A stretch of DNA of 64,000 nucleotides, from positions 23,153,210 to 23,217,209 of the forward strand of contig OX031073.1 in the NCBI GenBank assembly GCA_943736015.1, in the 5' to 3' direction. Source of the DNA: Tridacna crocea (lineage: Eukaryota; Mollusca; Bivalvia; Cardiida; Cardiidae). The position numbers and the translations under genes were made by a program. How positions within the stretch are numbered: the stretch's first letter is position 1; each line of letters starts with the position of its first letter. This document shows, one piece after another, positions 19,815-30,191 of the stretch. The notes below the pieces were generated by a model. It ran no database searches and was not told the DNA's origin. It saw only the letters and a program-made list of their open reading frames with translations.

Positions 19815-19956
19815 AAAAACTCAAGGAAAGCATGGATTGGTGCACTGGCCACCGTGATATAATTAAAATGATGTTGTAAATGGCATTAGACACCATACTA
19901 TCAATCAGTCTACAAAGGCTTGGGATTGAGAGGAAAAGGGTGATTGTTCCAGTCAG

Positions 19957-20128
19957 CTCCAGATAAGGAGGGATGGTATTCTAAATCTATTATTTTTCTT
20001 TCAAACCCTATGTTGTGGGTACTCATTAGAATCGTCTCAATGAGATGATTTCTATGAATACCCATAAATAGGGTTTAGTCGAGAATGATAAATATTTACA
20101 AAATTGAAATCAAAATCACTCCCTCTGT
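19957..20128. mobile_element. O-family palindromic element
   Basis: CAGCTCCAGATAAGGAGGGA start; AAACCCTATGTTGTGGGTAC / GAATACCCATAAATAGGGTTT arms; ends TCACTCCCTCTGTCTGGA. Confidence 0.75.
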
Positions 20129-20404
20129 CTGGAACTTGGTTGTTCCTTTTACTACAGTGGCTTTTGAGAACTATCTGATAGGTGTTAACACCATTCATAA
20201 TTACTTGAGTGTTACTTTGGATAAGGAAATTAGCCAGGAATTTGTAGAAGGTTACAGTAATATATCTACAGTTTGTACCTTGGTTGGGGTCTCATTGACC
20301 AGACTGTGTTGGATGTTAAATCAGAGAGTGAAACTTTGGATTTAAAGATATAAACTGATTGGTCGTGATTGTGTGTTTAGGAGAGCAAAGTAATGTTGGA
20401 ATCC

Positions 20405-20617
20405 TTAAATCTTTCCCAAGCAACAAATTTTAGTCTCATCTGCAGATGACCAATTAGAAAGTGGTATAAATTTACCCAGATATTTTGGCAAGGTGGAAAA
20501 TATTGTGGGAAATAGAGAAAATGCTGATTGCCAGCATTTTCTCCTTTTCCCACGATGTCCTTCGAATTAGGCCTCTTTCTCAGGGTCTTGAAAACGTGAT
20601 TGTTTGACACAGGGTTA
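20405..20617 (-). mobile_element. TTAA MITE, A/B intermediate
   Basis: TTAAATCTTTCCCAAGCAAC resembles B while the core has the A-type GCTGATTGCCAGC centre; right end TTGACACAGGGTTAA. Confidence 0.72.
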
Positions 20618-21281
20618 ATATTGTATCGAGTGATCCCATGCTTTTTATCCCCCGCCGAAAAGGCGGTGGGGGATATGGTAATAGTCTCCGTCTGTCCTTC
20701 CGTCCTTCCTTCATTCTGTCATTCCGTCCTTCCACGACACATTTTTGTCCGGAGCATATCTCCAAAAGTATTTGAGATATCATCTTCAAACTTCACAAAT
20801 AGATAGATCTCATTAAGGAGGCATGCAGTGTACAAGAACCATTACTCTGTCTTCAGTATTTTTGGAGTTATTGCCCTTTGTAATTTTTTTTTCTGGAATT
20901 TTTGTCCGGAACATATCTCCATAAGTATGAAAGCTAGGAACTTGAAACTTCACACACATATAGAACTCATTGAGGAGAAGTGCAGTGCACAAGAACCATA
21001 ACTCTATCTTCAGTATTTTTGGAGTTAGTGCCCTTTGCACATTTTTACTTTGAATTTTTGTCCGGAGCATATCTCCAAAAGTATAAAAGCTAGGAACTTG
21101 AAACTTCACACATATATAGAAGTCATTGAGGAGAAGTGCAGTGCACAACAACCATAACTCTGTCTTCAGTATTTTTGGAGTTATTGCCCTTTGTAAATTT
21201 TAACTTTGGATTTTTGTCCGGAGCATATCTCCAAAAGTATAAAAGCTAGGAACTTGAAACATCACACGCATATAGAACTAA

Positions 21282-21510
21282 TTAACCCTTTACTCCATAG
21301 ATACTCATTCTGATGTATCAACAACAGACAGCTTTTGAAAACATTGTGGGAAAGGAGAAATTGCTCGTAAAGAGGAATTTCTCCTTTTCCCACAATGTTT
21401 TCCACTCAATCAGATAGTTGTATCCTCATTTGTCCATATTTTTGACATCATAACTTAATTTGCTGCTGAAATGGAAGAGCCTCAAATTGGCATATCAGGT
21501 AAAGGGTTAA
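21282..21510 (+). mobile_element. TTAA-D MITE, complete, with readable empty site
   Basis: TTAACCCTTTACTCCATAG to GCATATCAGGTAAAGGGTTAA. Core around 21337-21402. It splits an array unit: joining the flanks gives GAACTAATTAAGGACAAGTG, against GAACTAATTGAGGAGAAGTG in a neighbouring unit (near 23475). This supports duplication of TTAA only. Confidence 0.92.
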
Positions 21511-21747
21511 GGACAAGTGCAGTGCTAAAGAATCATAACTCTATTCTTATTAATTGTTGAGTTATTGCTCTTTGTAAATTTTCACTTTGGAATTTTGTCC
21601 AGAGCATATCTCCACAAGTACAAAGGCTAGGAACTTCAAACTATATACATTAAATTTTATAGAATTCATTAAGGAGAAGTGCAGTTCACAAAAACCAAAA
21701 CTCCGTCTTTAGAAATTTTTGAGTTATTGCCCTTTGTTAATTTTTAC

Positions 21748-23386
21748 TAGAGCTGGGTATCGCCAAGAAAAATGTATTGCGATTCTATCACGATATCAGG
21801 CAGGCGATACGATACGATATCACGATACTTAATTGATCCAGATATACTTAATGACAGCCTATTAAAAGAGAGACTGTTTTCATGCCATATGCACAAACAA
21901 GATTTTATAGATAGATCTACATGTTCACACTTACATGTATATTAAGCTCTTCAAAAACTTTAGGAACCTTTCCTTAAACTGTGCAAACATTTTTGGCAAA
22001 ATCAATCCAAATGTTTGCTAAAACAAGCAGGTAAGACAATTTGTCTACATGATATTAAGTTTATGAGGATGTTGTGGTGTTTTGTACTTCAAAAATCAAC
22101 GGCAATGCAATACCATTTAAAGTTTTTGTTTTATTTAATATCATTCATTTTGGTCCTCTAATTTTAATTTCCAAGCCAGTTTTAAAAAAAAATAGACCTA
22201 TTTCAAGCATTCGCCGACCATTCCCGCCCCCCCGTAGATTTATATTTTCATTTCCTAAAACAACAATTTTTTTCACTCATGAACAGAATTTTAGCCCCCA
22301 GCTTATTGTTTTATTCATAGTTTTTTGTAAATTCACAGTTTAACTTCATTATTAAAAATGTGAAGATAGTTTGAAGTCCCTCAGATCGGCCGATGCCACG
22401 CTGATCATTGTAGTGTCATGGGTTTTCACGGCTTTTTGGCGATCTATTTTTTCGTGACAATTAATTTTTGGAGAAGTATTACTACATTATTTAACATCAG
22501 TTTGCCATTTTGAATAGCAGGTAACTTTAAAATCTGTCACTTTACACTAGATAAGAGTATTAACACTTATATTACGTTGTCATAAATGACTCGCCAGCTT
22601 CCTGATCATGAGCGTGCCCTTTGCATTTTATACTGATCGTGTTTAGCTCATATTTCTGCTGGATGCATGAAAACTAGGTTATATGAAGCTTTAGATCATA
22701 ACTTAATGCTTCAGATTGACAATTAGGCAGATACTTTCAGCGTCAAAGACGTCATTTCAAATTTCTCAGCGTCAGAACTCGCACTATTGTCAACTTCGGA
22801 AGACGGTTGCCGATCCGCAGCTCATTCATTTCTTACTTAGAAAGAACAAAGACATTTCAAACTGAGCTATCTTTCGCTAGCAAATAATCAAATTGCAGCT
22901 TATTTTCGTCCGGTAAATCAAATGACCTTGTCAATGAATGCGTTATTTTATCTTACAGTCCTTGTGACAAAAATGTTAAGGAGGCAAACCGATCAAAACA
23001 GCCGCAACTTTTTGGGCACGAACAAAATATGATAACATTAAAGTGTTCCGAATTAGCATCTATATTTAAAACCGGGAAAACCCTAGGCAAGAGCGAGTAA
23101 CTAAACATTTCGCTGCAAATTATTCCCCGAATTGCGAAGTTTTATGAATTTCATTGTTTCTAGGGCGAGTTGTTTGTATGTTCTTGTATGTATAGCAGAG
23201 ACAAATTGTGCGTATTTTTTTCTATTTCATACACGAATCATGTACACTTAAACATGATCACACACACTGTGCACACGACGTAAATGTATCGCCAAGTATC
23301 GATACAATGAGTAAGTATCGCGATATGCTATCGCTAGCAAAAATATCACGATGCACCGATGCATCGATGATATCGCCCCAGCTCTA
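21748..23386. mobile_element. hAT-like non-autonomous element (8-bp duplication)
   Basis: Left end TAGAGCTGGGTATCGCC, right end GCGATATC...CCCCAGCTCTA; inner TIR similarity includes CGATATCACGATA-type sequence rich in CGATA. Identical 8-mers ATTTTTAC at 21740-21747 and 23387-23394 restore the array unit. 8-bp duplications and TAGAGCTGGG-like ends fit hAT. 1,639 bp, no transposase frame; the interior is unrelated AT-rich sequence. Confidence 0.9.
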
Positions 23387-23662
23387 ATTTTTACTTTGGA
23401 TTTTTGTCTGGCGTATATCTCCAAAAGTATAAAAGCTAGGAACTTGAAACTTCACACACATATAGAACTAATTGAGGAGAAGTGCAGTGCACAAGAACCA
23501 TAACTCTATCTTCAGTATTTTTGGAGTTAATGCCCTTTGTAAATTTTTACTTTGGATTTTTGTTCGCACATTTCCATTTAGATTCACAGGCTTTTTTTGA
23601 CTGATTACCCTTTGATGAATTTATCCTGTTCTGGGACAAGTGCTAGTTTATTTTTCATACTT

Positions 23663-24472
23663 ATTATCCCCCTGGTGGAGGGGGGGGATATGGTAATAGT
23701 CTCTGTCAGTCCCTCCTTCCGTCCCCCGTTTTTATCCGGAAGATAACTTAAACAGTATTTCAGATACCAACTTCAAACTTTGTAAGTGGATAGATCTCAT
23801 TAAGGAGGAGTGCAGTGTACATGAATGACAACTCTGTCCTTCAAATTTTTGGAGTTATTGCCCTTTGTTATTTTTCAGGCTTAATTTTTTTGTCCAGCAC
23901 ATAACTTGAAAAGTGTTTCACATATCAACTTGAAAATTTGTATGTGTCTAGATTTCAATAAGGAGAAATGCAGTGCAGAAGAATAATAACTCTATCTTTC
24001 ATAATTTTTGAGTTATTACCCCTTCTTATTTTTCAGGCTTAACTTTTGTCCAGAACATAATTGAAAAACTAAATCAGATATGAACATGTAACTTAATCGG
24101 TGGATGGATCTTAATGTGAGGAGTGCAGTGTACAAGAACTATAACTCTGGCAATATGGTTTTTGAATTATTGTCCTTCGTTAATTTTCAGGCTCAATTTT
24201 TGTCCAGGACATAACTCAAAAATTATTTCAGTTAATGACATGTTTCTTCATAAGTGGATAGATTTTATTGTGGAGGACTGCAGTGTACAAGAATGATAAC
24301 TCTGCTTTTTATGATTTTTGAGTTATTATGTAATGAAATCCTGTGCCATGGAACAAGGGAGCTTAATGTATAATTTCATCATGGACCAATAACAAAAAGG
24401 CCACATGTACATGCAAAACACAATACCTCTTATATGTTTGTATCAAAAAAGTCTTTTTCGGCGGGAGATATC
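23663..24472 (+). repeat. Tandem array 2, CCCC head and inverted tail
   Basis: A new head TTATTATCCCCCTGGTGGAG starts a second, more diverged series (TTTTGTCCAGSACATAAC). The far end TCTTTTTCGGCGGGAGATA is the reverse complement of the array 1 head, so heads and tails form short TIRs. Confidence 0.72.
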
Positions 24473-24610
24473 ATTTCAACGAAATTGCTTGTACATATAA
24501 TGCTGAAGAAGTAGCTTTCTGAACTTGATGGATGGATTTTATTGTGTTTAGAGCCCGGTTAAACCTGTCAATAGCATACGATGATAGTAATTGCGACCTG
24601 ATTCATTTTT

Positions 24611-25331
24611 GTGGTATTTGTCGAAGACAATACCACTATGAGTTCAAGATTGAATTTTGATAACCATGTATCTTATTTTGTGCAAAGCCGAAGGAAATAA
24701 ACACAGTTAACCTCATTTTTTCTCAGGCAAATGAATTTTACGGTGGCACTCAGATATGTAATTTGAAATGGCATATTAAAATATATTGGGCGAGGCCATC
24801 GATCATTGAGATACTTATTTTTTATTGAAAATAGCTTCTCTCGGTCATAGCCTTTTATTGGGGCAATGATACAAATTTGCCAACTGACCCTGGGCTTTTT
24901 TGTTCCAAAACCAATTCGTTAAATGGCTTGTTCGTCCTATGAATGCGTGCTACTCCATTTGATTCTTCATGAATATTTATAGATCGAGGTAATTGATTGA
25001 AATGTTAGAAATTAAATGTAAAAGGCCAGAGATATTTCAAAATTATAGTTTTCAGGAACAAACTTAAATTTGTTCGATATATCAATGGGATTTTTCTCTC
25101 TGTTCGTCATGCATCCTACTGTCAAGGGGTGTTACTCCTGCTTCCTCCTAATGATCAAAGGGAGACCACTTATACTAAAATAAACCAAACTTTGTCATGA
25201 GTTGTCTCCCTTCAACCGAAAAGGTATTCATTTGCTTAATGGGTTGACTTTTAAGCCAATATCTGAACAATATGTCTCTGTTTCTTTTAAACTATTAATT
25301 CCACACAACGGGTTTCCTTGACAAATACCAC
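24611..25331. mobile_element. Possible TIR element (GTGGTATTTGTC)
   Basis: GTGGTATTTGTCGAAGAC at the left, itself forming a small hairpin with AATACCAC, is inverted at the right as TTGACAAATACCAC. Interior has no similarity elsewhere in the window. No target duplication is clear. Confidence 0.45.
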
Positions 25332-25344
25332 TTCAGCATTCTCA

Positions 25345-25514
25345 ACGCTTTGATTCTCTCTCCTTATTGTGATGGTGGTAATGTGGGGAAAGCAACCAGT
25401 GGCATTGAGAGAATATTGTATGGGGTACTGGTAAAGGGAACTCCAGTAAAGCATGGATAGGTGCACTTGCCATTGCAGTATACCTGAAATAAGTTTTTAA
25501 AAGGCATAAAACAT
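25345..25514 (+). mobile_element. tRNA-type SINE, 3' half
   Basis: AAGCAACCAGTGGCATTGAG, GTACTGGTAAAGGGAACTCC, ACCTGAAATAAGTTTTTAAA and the start of the tail block. Truncated where the next element begins. Confidence 0.7.
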
Positions 25515-25690
25515 CAGGGGCGGATCCAGGATTTCTTCAGGGGGGGTTCAACTCGGTCAATCTCAGATATGCAGACACGGACCCAAAGCACAAATCAGTC
25601 ACCAATGAGTTGGAAGTCTGTTAAAAAAAAATCTGGAAATTTAAGGGGGGTTCGTCCGAACCCCTCGAACCCCCCCTGGATCCGCCAGTG
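25515..25690. mobile_element. GGATCC-TIR element, 176 bp
   Basis: CAGGGGCGGATCCAGG at the left, CCTGGATCCGCCAGTG at the right. AAACAT flanks both sides but the left flank is SINE and the right flank is MITE, so this may be coincidence rather than a target duplication. Confidence 0.7.
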
Positions 25691-25760
25691 AAACATTGTG
25701 GAAAAACGGTAAAATGCTGGAATACAGCTTTCTTTTTCCCCACAAGATTTCCTGTCTTTG
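25691..25760 (+). mobile_element. TTAA-A MITE, core fragment
   Basis: AAACATTGTGGAAAAACGGT and CTTTTTCCCCACAAGATTT; both flanks missing. Confidence 0.5.
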
Positions 25761-26076
25761 ATATAAGAAAATCACATGTTTTTAAGGGTGAAGACAGGTT
25801 AGCCAAAGATTGACAAATGTGATCTGTACATAAATGCCCTGTTAATATGTCATCATGAAAGATAACAAAAATATGAGGAAGATGTGACTGCTATCATAGG
25901 ATTATCTCCCCTATATTTACATTAGATAAGATAGTAGACTTTGTAAAATGATGAAGTGTAGATATGCCAACACCTGTAGAGGACTTTTGTCATGCTGGTT
26001 TGAAAACCTTTGTGGCCAAAGGAGAAGTAGCTGTTTTACCGTTTTTCCATATGTCCTAATTTTAGACCTGTTCAGT

Positions 26077-26175
26077 TTAACCCATTACCACTCAATCCCT
26101 ACTTTTGACGACCCTGAGAAAGAAGCCTTTTAGAAAACATTGTGGTAAAAGGAGAAAATGCTGGTAACCATGCTG
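26077..26175 (+). mobile_element. TTAA-A MITE, left half, broken in the core
   Basis: TTAACCCATTACCACTCAAT to GCTGGTAACCATGCTGCGG; similarity stops just past the centre of the palindrome. Confidence 0.8.
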
Positions 26176-26218
26176 CGGTTACAGAGAGTTTAACACTTTA
26201 CCGCGCAAGAGAACTGCC

Positions 26219-26447
26219 TTAACCCTTTATCCCATAAGGCATTTCTATGGTATCTCTGATTGACCCTAAATAACAGCAAGGATGAAGCCATTTTTTATGG
26301 GTATTTGACACCTTTTGATAGCATAGAAAACATTGTGACAAAAGGTGGAATTGCTCGTCACGAGCAATTTCACCTTTTGCCACAATGTTTTCCAAAGGCT
26401 CCTACAAGCAATGCGTGGAAATGACTATCTATGGAGTAAAGGGTTAA
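26219..26447 (-). mobile_element. TTAA-C MITE, complete
   Basis: TTAACCCTTTATCCCATAAG to ATCTATGGAGTAAAGGGTTAA. Core 26328-26392 with GTGACAAAAGGTGGAATTGC on the left and GCAATTTCACCTTTTGCCAC on the right, so two mismatches. Confidence 0.9.
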
Positions 26448-26633
26448 TTGAAAGCATTTGCAGATGCCAGTTTCATTGTGGCTGACATAATGAAATTATT
26501 TTTCCTTGATAAGGTGGAAAAACTGTGGGAAAAGGAGAAAATGCTGGCAACCAGCATTTTCTCCTTTTCCCACACTGTTTTCAAAAGCCTTCTCTTTCAG
26601 GGGTGTTAAAAGTCATCAATGTGTGGTAAAGGG

Positions 26634-26863
26634 TTAACCCATTACCACACAATCCCTACTTTTGACGACCCTAAAAGAAGAAGCCTTTGGAAAACATTGT
26701 TGGAAATGAAGAAAATGCTGGTAACCAGCATTTTCTTCTTTTCCCACAATGTTTTCTACCCTTATCAAAACAAATTTCAAATTTTCAGTCACTTTTACTT
26801 TGTCGTCTGCAAATGCTTTCGATTTGGACAAACCTAACATTTTGCCTTTTGGTAATGAGTTAA
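26634..26863 (+). mobile_element. TTAA-A MITE, complete, chained
   Basis: Shares TTAA with its neighbours on both sides. Both core arms carry GAAGAAAA / TTTTCTTC in place of GGAGAAAA / TTTTCTCC. Confidence 0.9.
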
Positions 26864-27100
26864 CTCTTTACCACATAATCCCGACTTTTAACGACCTTCA
26901 GAAAGTAGCCTATAGAAAAAATTGTAGAAAAAGGAGAAAATGCTGGTAACCAGCATTTTAACCAGCATTTTCTCCTTTTCCCACAATGTTTTCTACCCAT
27001 ATCAAAACAAATTTCTAATTTTCAGTCACTTTTACTTTGTCGTCTGCAAATGCTTTCGATTTGGACAAACCTAAAATTTTGCCGTTTGGTAAAGAGTTAA
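26860..27100 (+). mobile_element. TTAA-A MITE, complete, loop duplicated
   Basis: TTAACTCTTTACCACATAAT to CCGTTTGGTAAAGAGTTAA. The core has AACCAGCATTTT repeated in its right arm, a slippage product at the hairpin tip. Confidence 0.88.
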
Positions 27101-27356
27101 TGCATGGCTGTGATGCATTATACTAAGCCACTCCTCAAATTCACATGGATTCATAGAACTGGTTTTGTCTTATACTGTACCAACTGGATCATGAGGTAGA
27201 ATGTCCTTTGACATGAAGAAAATTCACAATTAGCCAAAAGTATCAACTAACATTATCTCTAGAGCTCTGAATGATCCTGAGGGACAGTGTCAGTCAAGAA
27301 TATGACCCAGATGGTTATTGCAATTTTTAAGGTTCCTTTTTGTCAGTTATGTTTCT

Positions 27357-27586
27357 TTAACTCTTTACCACTCAATCACACAATTTAACGACCCTGAGAA
27401 AGAAGCCTTTTGAAAACATAGTGGGAAAAGAAGAAAATGCTGGTAACCAGCACTTTCTCCTTTTCCCACAATGTTTTCTACCCTCTCAAACTAAAAATTC
27501 AATTTTTGATTTAAGTTTTATTTTGTCATCTGCAAATCCTTTCAATTTGGTCTGGTTCAAAATTTTGTTGTTAGGTAAAGAATTAA
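27357..27586 (+). mobile_element. TTAA-A MITE, complete
   Basis: TTAACTCTTTACCACTCAAT to TTGTTAGGTAAAGAATTAA; core with unmatched changes ATAGTGGG and CACTTTCTCC. Confidence 0.86.
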
Positions 27587-27798
27587 CACTTTACCATATT
27601 AGGCATTTCTATGGTTTCTGTAATTGACCCTAAGGATAAAGCTGTTTCTGTGTATATTACACCTTTTGATAGCATAGAAAACATTGTGGCAAAAGGTGAA
27701 ATTGCTCGTCTAGAGCAATTTCACCTTTTGCCACAATGTTTTCCAAAGACTCGTACAAGCAATGCGTAGAAATGAGTATCTATGGAGTAAAAGGTTAA
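27583..27798 (-). mobile_element. TTAA-C MITE, complete, chained
   Basis: Shares its left TTAA with the preceding A. TTAACACTTTACCATATTAG to GAGTAAAAGGTTAA. Core arms GTGGCAAAAGGTGAAATTGC / GCAATTTCACCTTTTGCCAC are perfect. Confidence 0.9.
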
Positions 27799-27812
27799 AG
27801 GGGACACTGAAG

Positions 27813-27862
27813 ATCATAGATCAGACTTCATGTTTTGTGCAGTCTGATCTTTGATCTGCACA
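27813..27862. repeat. Q-family hairpin
   Basis: ATAGATCAGACTTCATG / GTGCAGTCTGATCTTTGAT. Confidence 0.65.
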
Positions 27863-27971
27863 AACGATCATGGATCAAGAGTTAAGAGAGAAGGATTTTA
27901 GATAGCAGGTGCTTGGTTACATCTCTAACCATCCATGTTTGACATGGCAGTCAAACAACTAACAATATGGA

Positions 27972-28200
27972 TTAACTCTTTACTAAATGACAAAATTTTA
28001 GAGAAATCCGAAATGAAAGCCTGTGCAGAAGACAAAATAAATGTGACTAAAGAATTGGAATTTGTTTTAGGAAGGGAAGAAAACATTGTGGGAAAAGGAG
28101 AAAATGCTGGTAACCAGCATTTTCTCCTTTTCCAACAATGTTTTCTAAAGGTTTCTTCCTCAGGGTTGTTAAAAGTGGTCTTTGTGTGGTTAAATGTTAA
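27972..28200 (-). mobile_element. TTAA-A MITE, complete
   Basis: TTAACTCTTTACTAAATGAC to GTGTGGTTAAATGTTAA; core at about 28079-28146. Confidence 0.86.
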
Positions 28201-28243
28201 AGAGATTGTCGCATGTTGATCTGAGAGTTGACAGCAGCTGTCT

Positions 28244-28370
28244 CTAACCCTTTACCATACAATCCTGAGTTCAAATGATCCTGGGGAAAGAAGCCTTTTG
28301 AAAACATTGTGGGAAAAGGAGAAAATGCCGGTAACGAGCATTTTCTCCTTTTTCCACAATGTTTTCTGCA
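28244..28370 (+). mobile_element. TTAA-A MITE, left half plus core
   Basis: CTAACCCTTTACCATACAAT and a core with GCCGGTAACGAGC centre; stops just after GTTTTCTGCATA. Confidence 0.78.
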
Positions 28371-28683
28371 TACAGCCTGAATTAGTATCATTCTCTGCTT
28401 CTATGTCTGGCCATCAGAAAGCTTTTGAATGCTGTAATCCAGTCTTTTTCCCTGAACCCGAAATGTCTGTTTTTGTTGAATTTGTTCTGAAAGGGTTTTG
28501 TTATTCAATATCATTGACCAATTCAATATCCTTGACTAATTTTTATGCACCATTAATGGCTGAATATTCGTTTGTAATTACTGTCTCTGCATCTAGAACT
28601 AATGTATTAAGCTTTTCAAGTATCTTATTAGCCGTGGTTTTTAAAGGCCCAGGAACGTACAATAAAATAGGTATTTTTCACTG
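28371..28683. other. Unassigned; part of a 129-codon open frame
   Basis: An open frame (28298-28687, +) starts inside a MITE core and has no recognisable domain. I see no gene here. Confidence 0.35.
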
Positions 28684-29228
28684 TTAAAGGTGGGTATTTA
28701 GAATTTTCACATCACACCAAATCAAAAAATACATATATCACTGAAATTTATAGGAAAAATCAATACAAATCATCAATAATTAAGAATCATATAATTACAG
28801 AAAAAAAAAAATTGATGGTATTCCCTTAAAAGGCTACGTAGCCTCTTAAGCTATTTTAGATTTTGCGTCAAAAATAAAAAGAAGCATTGTGGGAATGTTA
28901 AGTGACCGGCACGTGACTAATGACGCTTAAATTCCATAACATAACAACCATGTAAATATTTTTCATAATATCTTCTTCGGACGCTATATTTTAAGCTTCG
29001 CATGTGTATTTCCAGTATGTAAATGAGCGAGTTGCTCATGTAAAAATAGAACATGTTTCCCGTCTGTTTCGACCTGGGCCGTAGTAAATCTCTAGTTTCT
29101 CTTGTTGTCGGATGGGTTTTGACTACTGGGGCTTTATGAATGAAAATAGTAAGACTTTGGGAGTATAAGGATGTTTTTTTTTAACTTTTGTAAAATTTTA
29201 GTCTCAAAATCTGAAGGGCCACCTTTAA
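28684..29228. mobile_element. TTAA-E element, copy 1
   Basis: TTAAAGGTGGGTATTTAG to GGGCCACCTTTAA. The ends AGGTGG / CCACCT are inverted and lie directly inside TTAA. Colinear with 46304-46847 over the full length, including AAAAGGCTACGTAGCCTCTT near the left third and GACCTGGGCCGTAGTAAATC near the right. No coding frame. Confidence 0.88.
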
Positions 29229-29962
29229 TAACTCAAAAATATGACGGATAAACCATCACAACACTCACATATGAGATCAGAGAAAACCTGAATGTGTCAG
29301 TTACTGCATTGGTTGCCATAATAAACTTGTCCCAAAATGCATGCAGATGACCGTCATTTTCAGGGGCGTCATTGTTCAAGGTAACCTTCGTTCTTGTTCA
29401 TGTATATTCAAACTAGGTGTTCAACAATGTAACATGATAAGATTGCATCTCATGAGTGCTATGACGTTTTAAACATGACTATTGTTTGCTGTTCCAACAT
29501 GTCATGTCATCGGAGAGTAAGATTGCTCATTCTGAACATGTTGTCTTATTTCGATGCAGTAAAATCTTCCTGTATTGTTGATAAACGAATAAGCAACAAT
29601 CAGCCTGTGTTGTTGTTTCTATTTACAATGGCGATAAACTTGTTTTTCAAGAGTAGAATGGGGGCAAAAGGATCGAGTGAATGAACGTTTTGTTTCGACG
29701 CATTCAATTATGTAAACATCACTATTGCGTCACTGCGGATATTTACGGCAAAAAGTCGGCTAATCGATGTAAACAAACAGATAATGTCACATGGTAGGAG
29801 TTGTTCTAGTTTTAAAATTCTTTTTTTTTTACCAATAACTGGAACTTTTACTAACTGAACCTTTACATATCCTAAAAGTCATAATAATTGCCATATTTTT
29901 TCCTTTTTTCTTTGTATTGAGTCACCAACAAAAATGTTTAAACTTTCATTTTCCAGTTTCTC
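29229..29962. other. No feature seen
   Basis: About 730 bp without shared repeats; a 69-codon frame at 29475-29684 is unremarkable. Confidence 0.4.
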
Positions 29963-30191
29963 TTAACCCATTACCACACAATCCCTACTTTTGACGCCCC
30001 TGAGAAAGAAGCCTTTTGAAAACACTGTGGGAAAAGGAGAAAATGCTGGTAACCAGCATTTTCTCCTTTTCCCACAGTGTTTTCTACCCTTCCCAGAACA
30101 AATTTCAATTTTTCAGTCACCTTTATTTTGTCGTCTGCAAATGCTTTCAATTTGGACCAGTCTGAAATTTTCTTGTGTGGTAAAGAGTTAA
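29963..30191 (+). mobile_element. TTAA-A MITE, complete
   Basis: TTAACCCATTACCACACAAT to TTGTGTGGTAAAGAGTTAA. Core arms carry CACTGTGGG / CCCACAGTG, the B-like version on both sides. Confidence 0.92.

Larger units (their letters stand above)
18402..19910 (+). mobile_element. tRNA-type SINE in three pieces
   Basis: Piece 1 (18402-18549) has the head GAGCCCTGGTAGCTCAGTCA, B-box-like GGGTTCCATCCC and body to GACCATTGTCTTTG. Piece 2 (19332-19379) resumes ATGGTTATATATCCAGTGGC to GTACTGG. Piece 3 (19815-19910) gives AAAGCATGGATTGGTGCACT, ATGATGTTGTAAATGGC and the tail ACCATACTATCAATC. The gaps are the M element (18550-19322) and a type A MITE (19380-19814). Confidence 0.82.
20646..23655 (+). repeat. 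Tandem array 1, about 158-bp units (CCCCGCCG head)
   Basis: A foldback head TATCCCCCGCCGAAAAGGCG and a GTCTGTCCTTCCGTCC stretch lead into units starting TTTTGTCCGGAGCATATCTC and ending TTGGAGTTATTGCCCTTTG. About five units remain, interrupted by the D MITE (21282-21510) and the hAT-like element (21748-23386). The layout, head plus satellite-like units, resembles Pearl or Helitron-related elements of bivalves, which is inference. Confidence 0.8.
25998..26637 (-). mobile_element. TTAA-A host copy split at an internal TTAA
   Basis: ATTTTAGACCTGTTCAGT before 26077 continues at 26444 as TTAATTGAAAGCATTTGCAG, the normal order for type A. A good core follows at about 26516-26582 and the end is GTGTGGTAAAGGGTTAA. 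The interruption 26077-26447 carries an A half and a C element. Confidence 0.75.

Noticed and set aside
24611-25331. Firm call of a DNA transposon with GTGGTATTTGTC ends
   Set aside because: The 12-14 bp inverted ends are suggestive but no target duplication or second copy was found; kept only as a low-confidence feature.
25509-25696. AAACAT as a target duplication of the GGATCC element
   Set aside because: The left flank is SINE and the right flank is MITE sequence, each of which normally contains AAACA, so the match may be coincidental.
28298-28687. 129-codon open frame, the longest in the window, as a gene
   Set aside because: The start lies inside a MITE core and the protein shows only low-complexity hydrophobic stretches.
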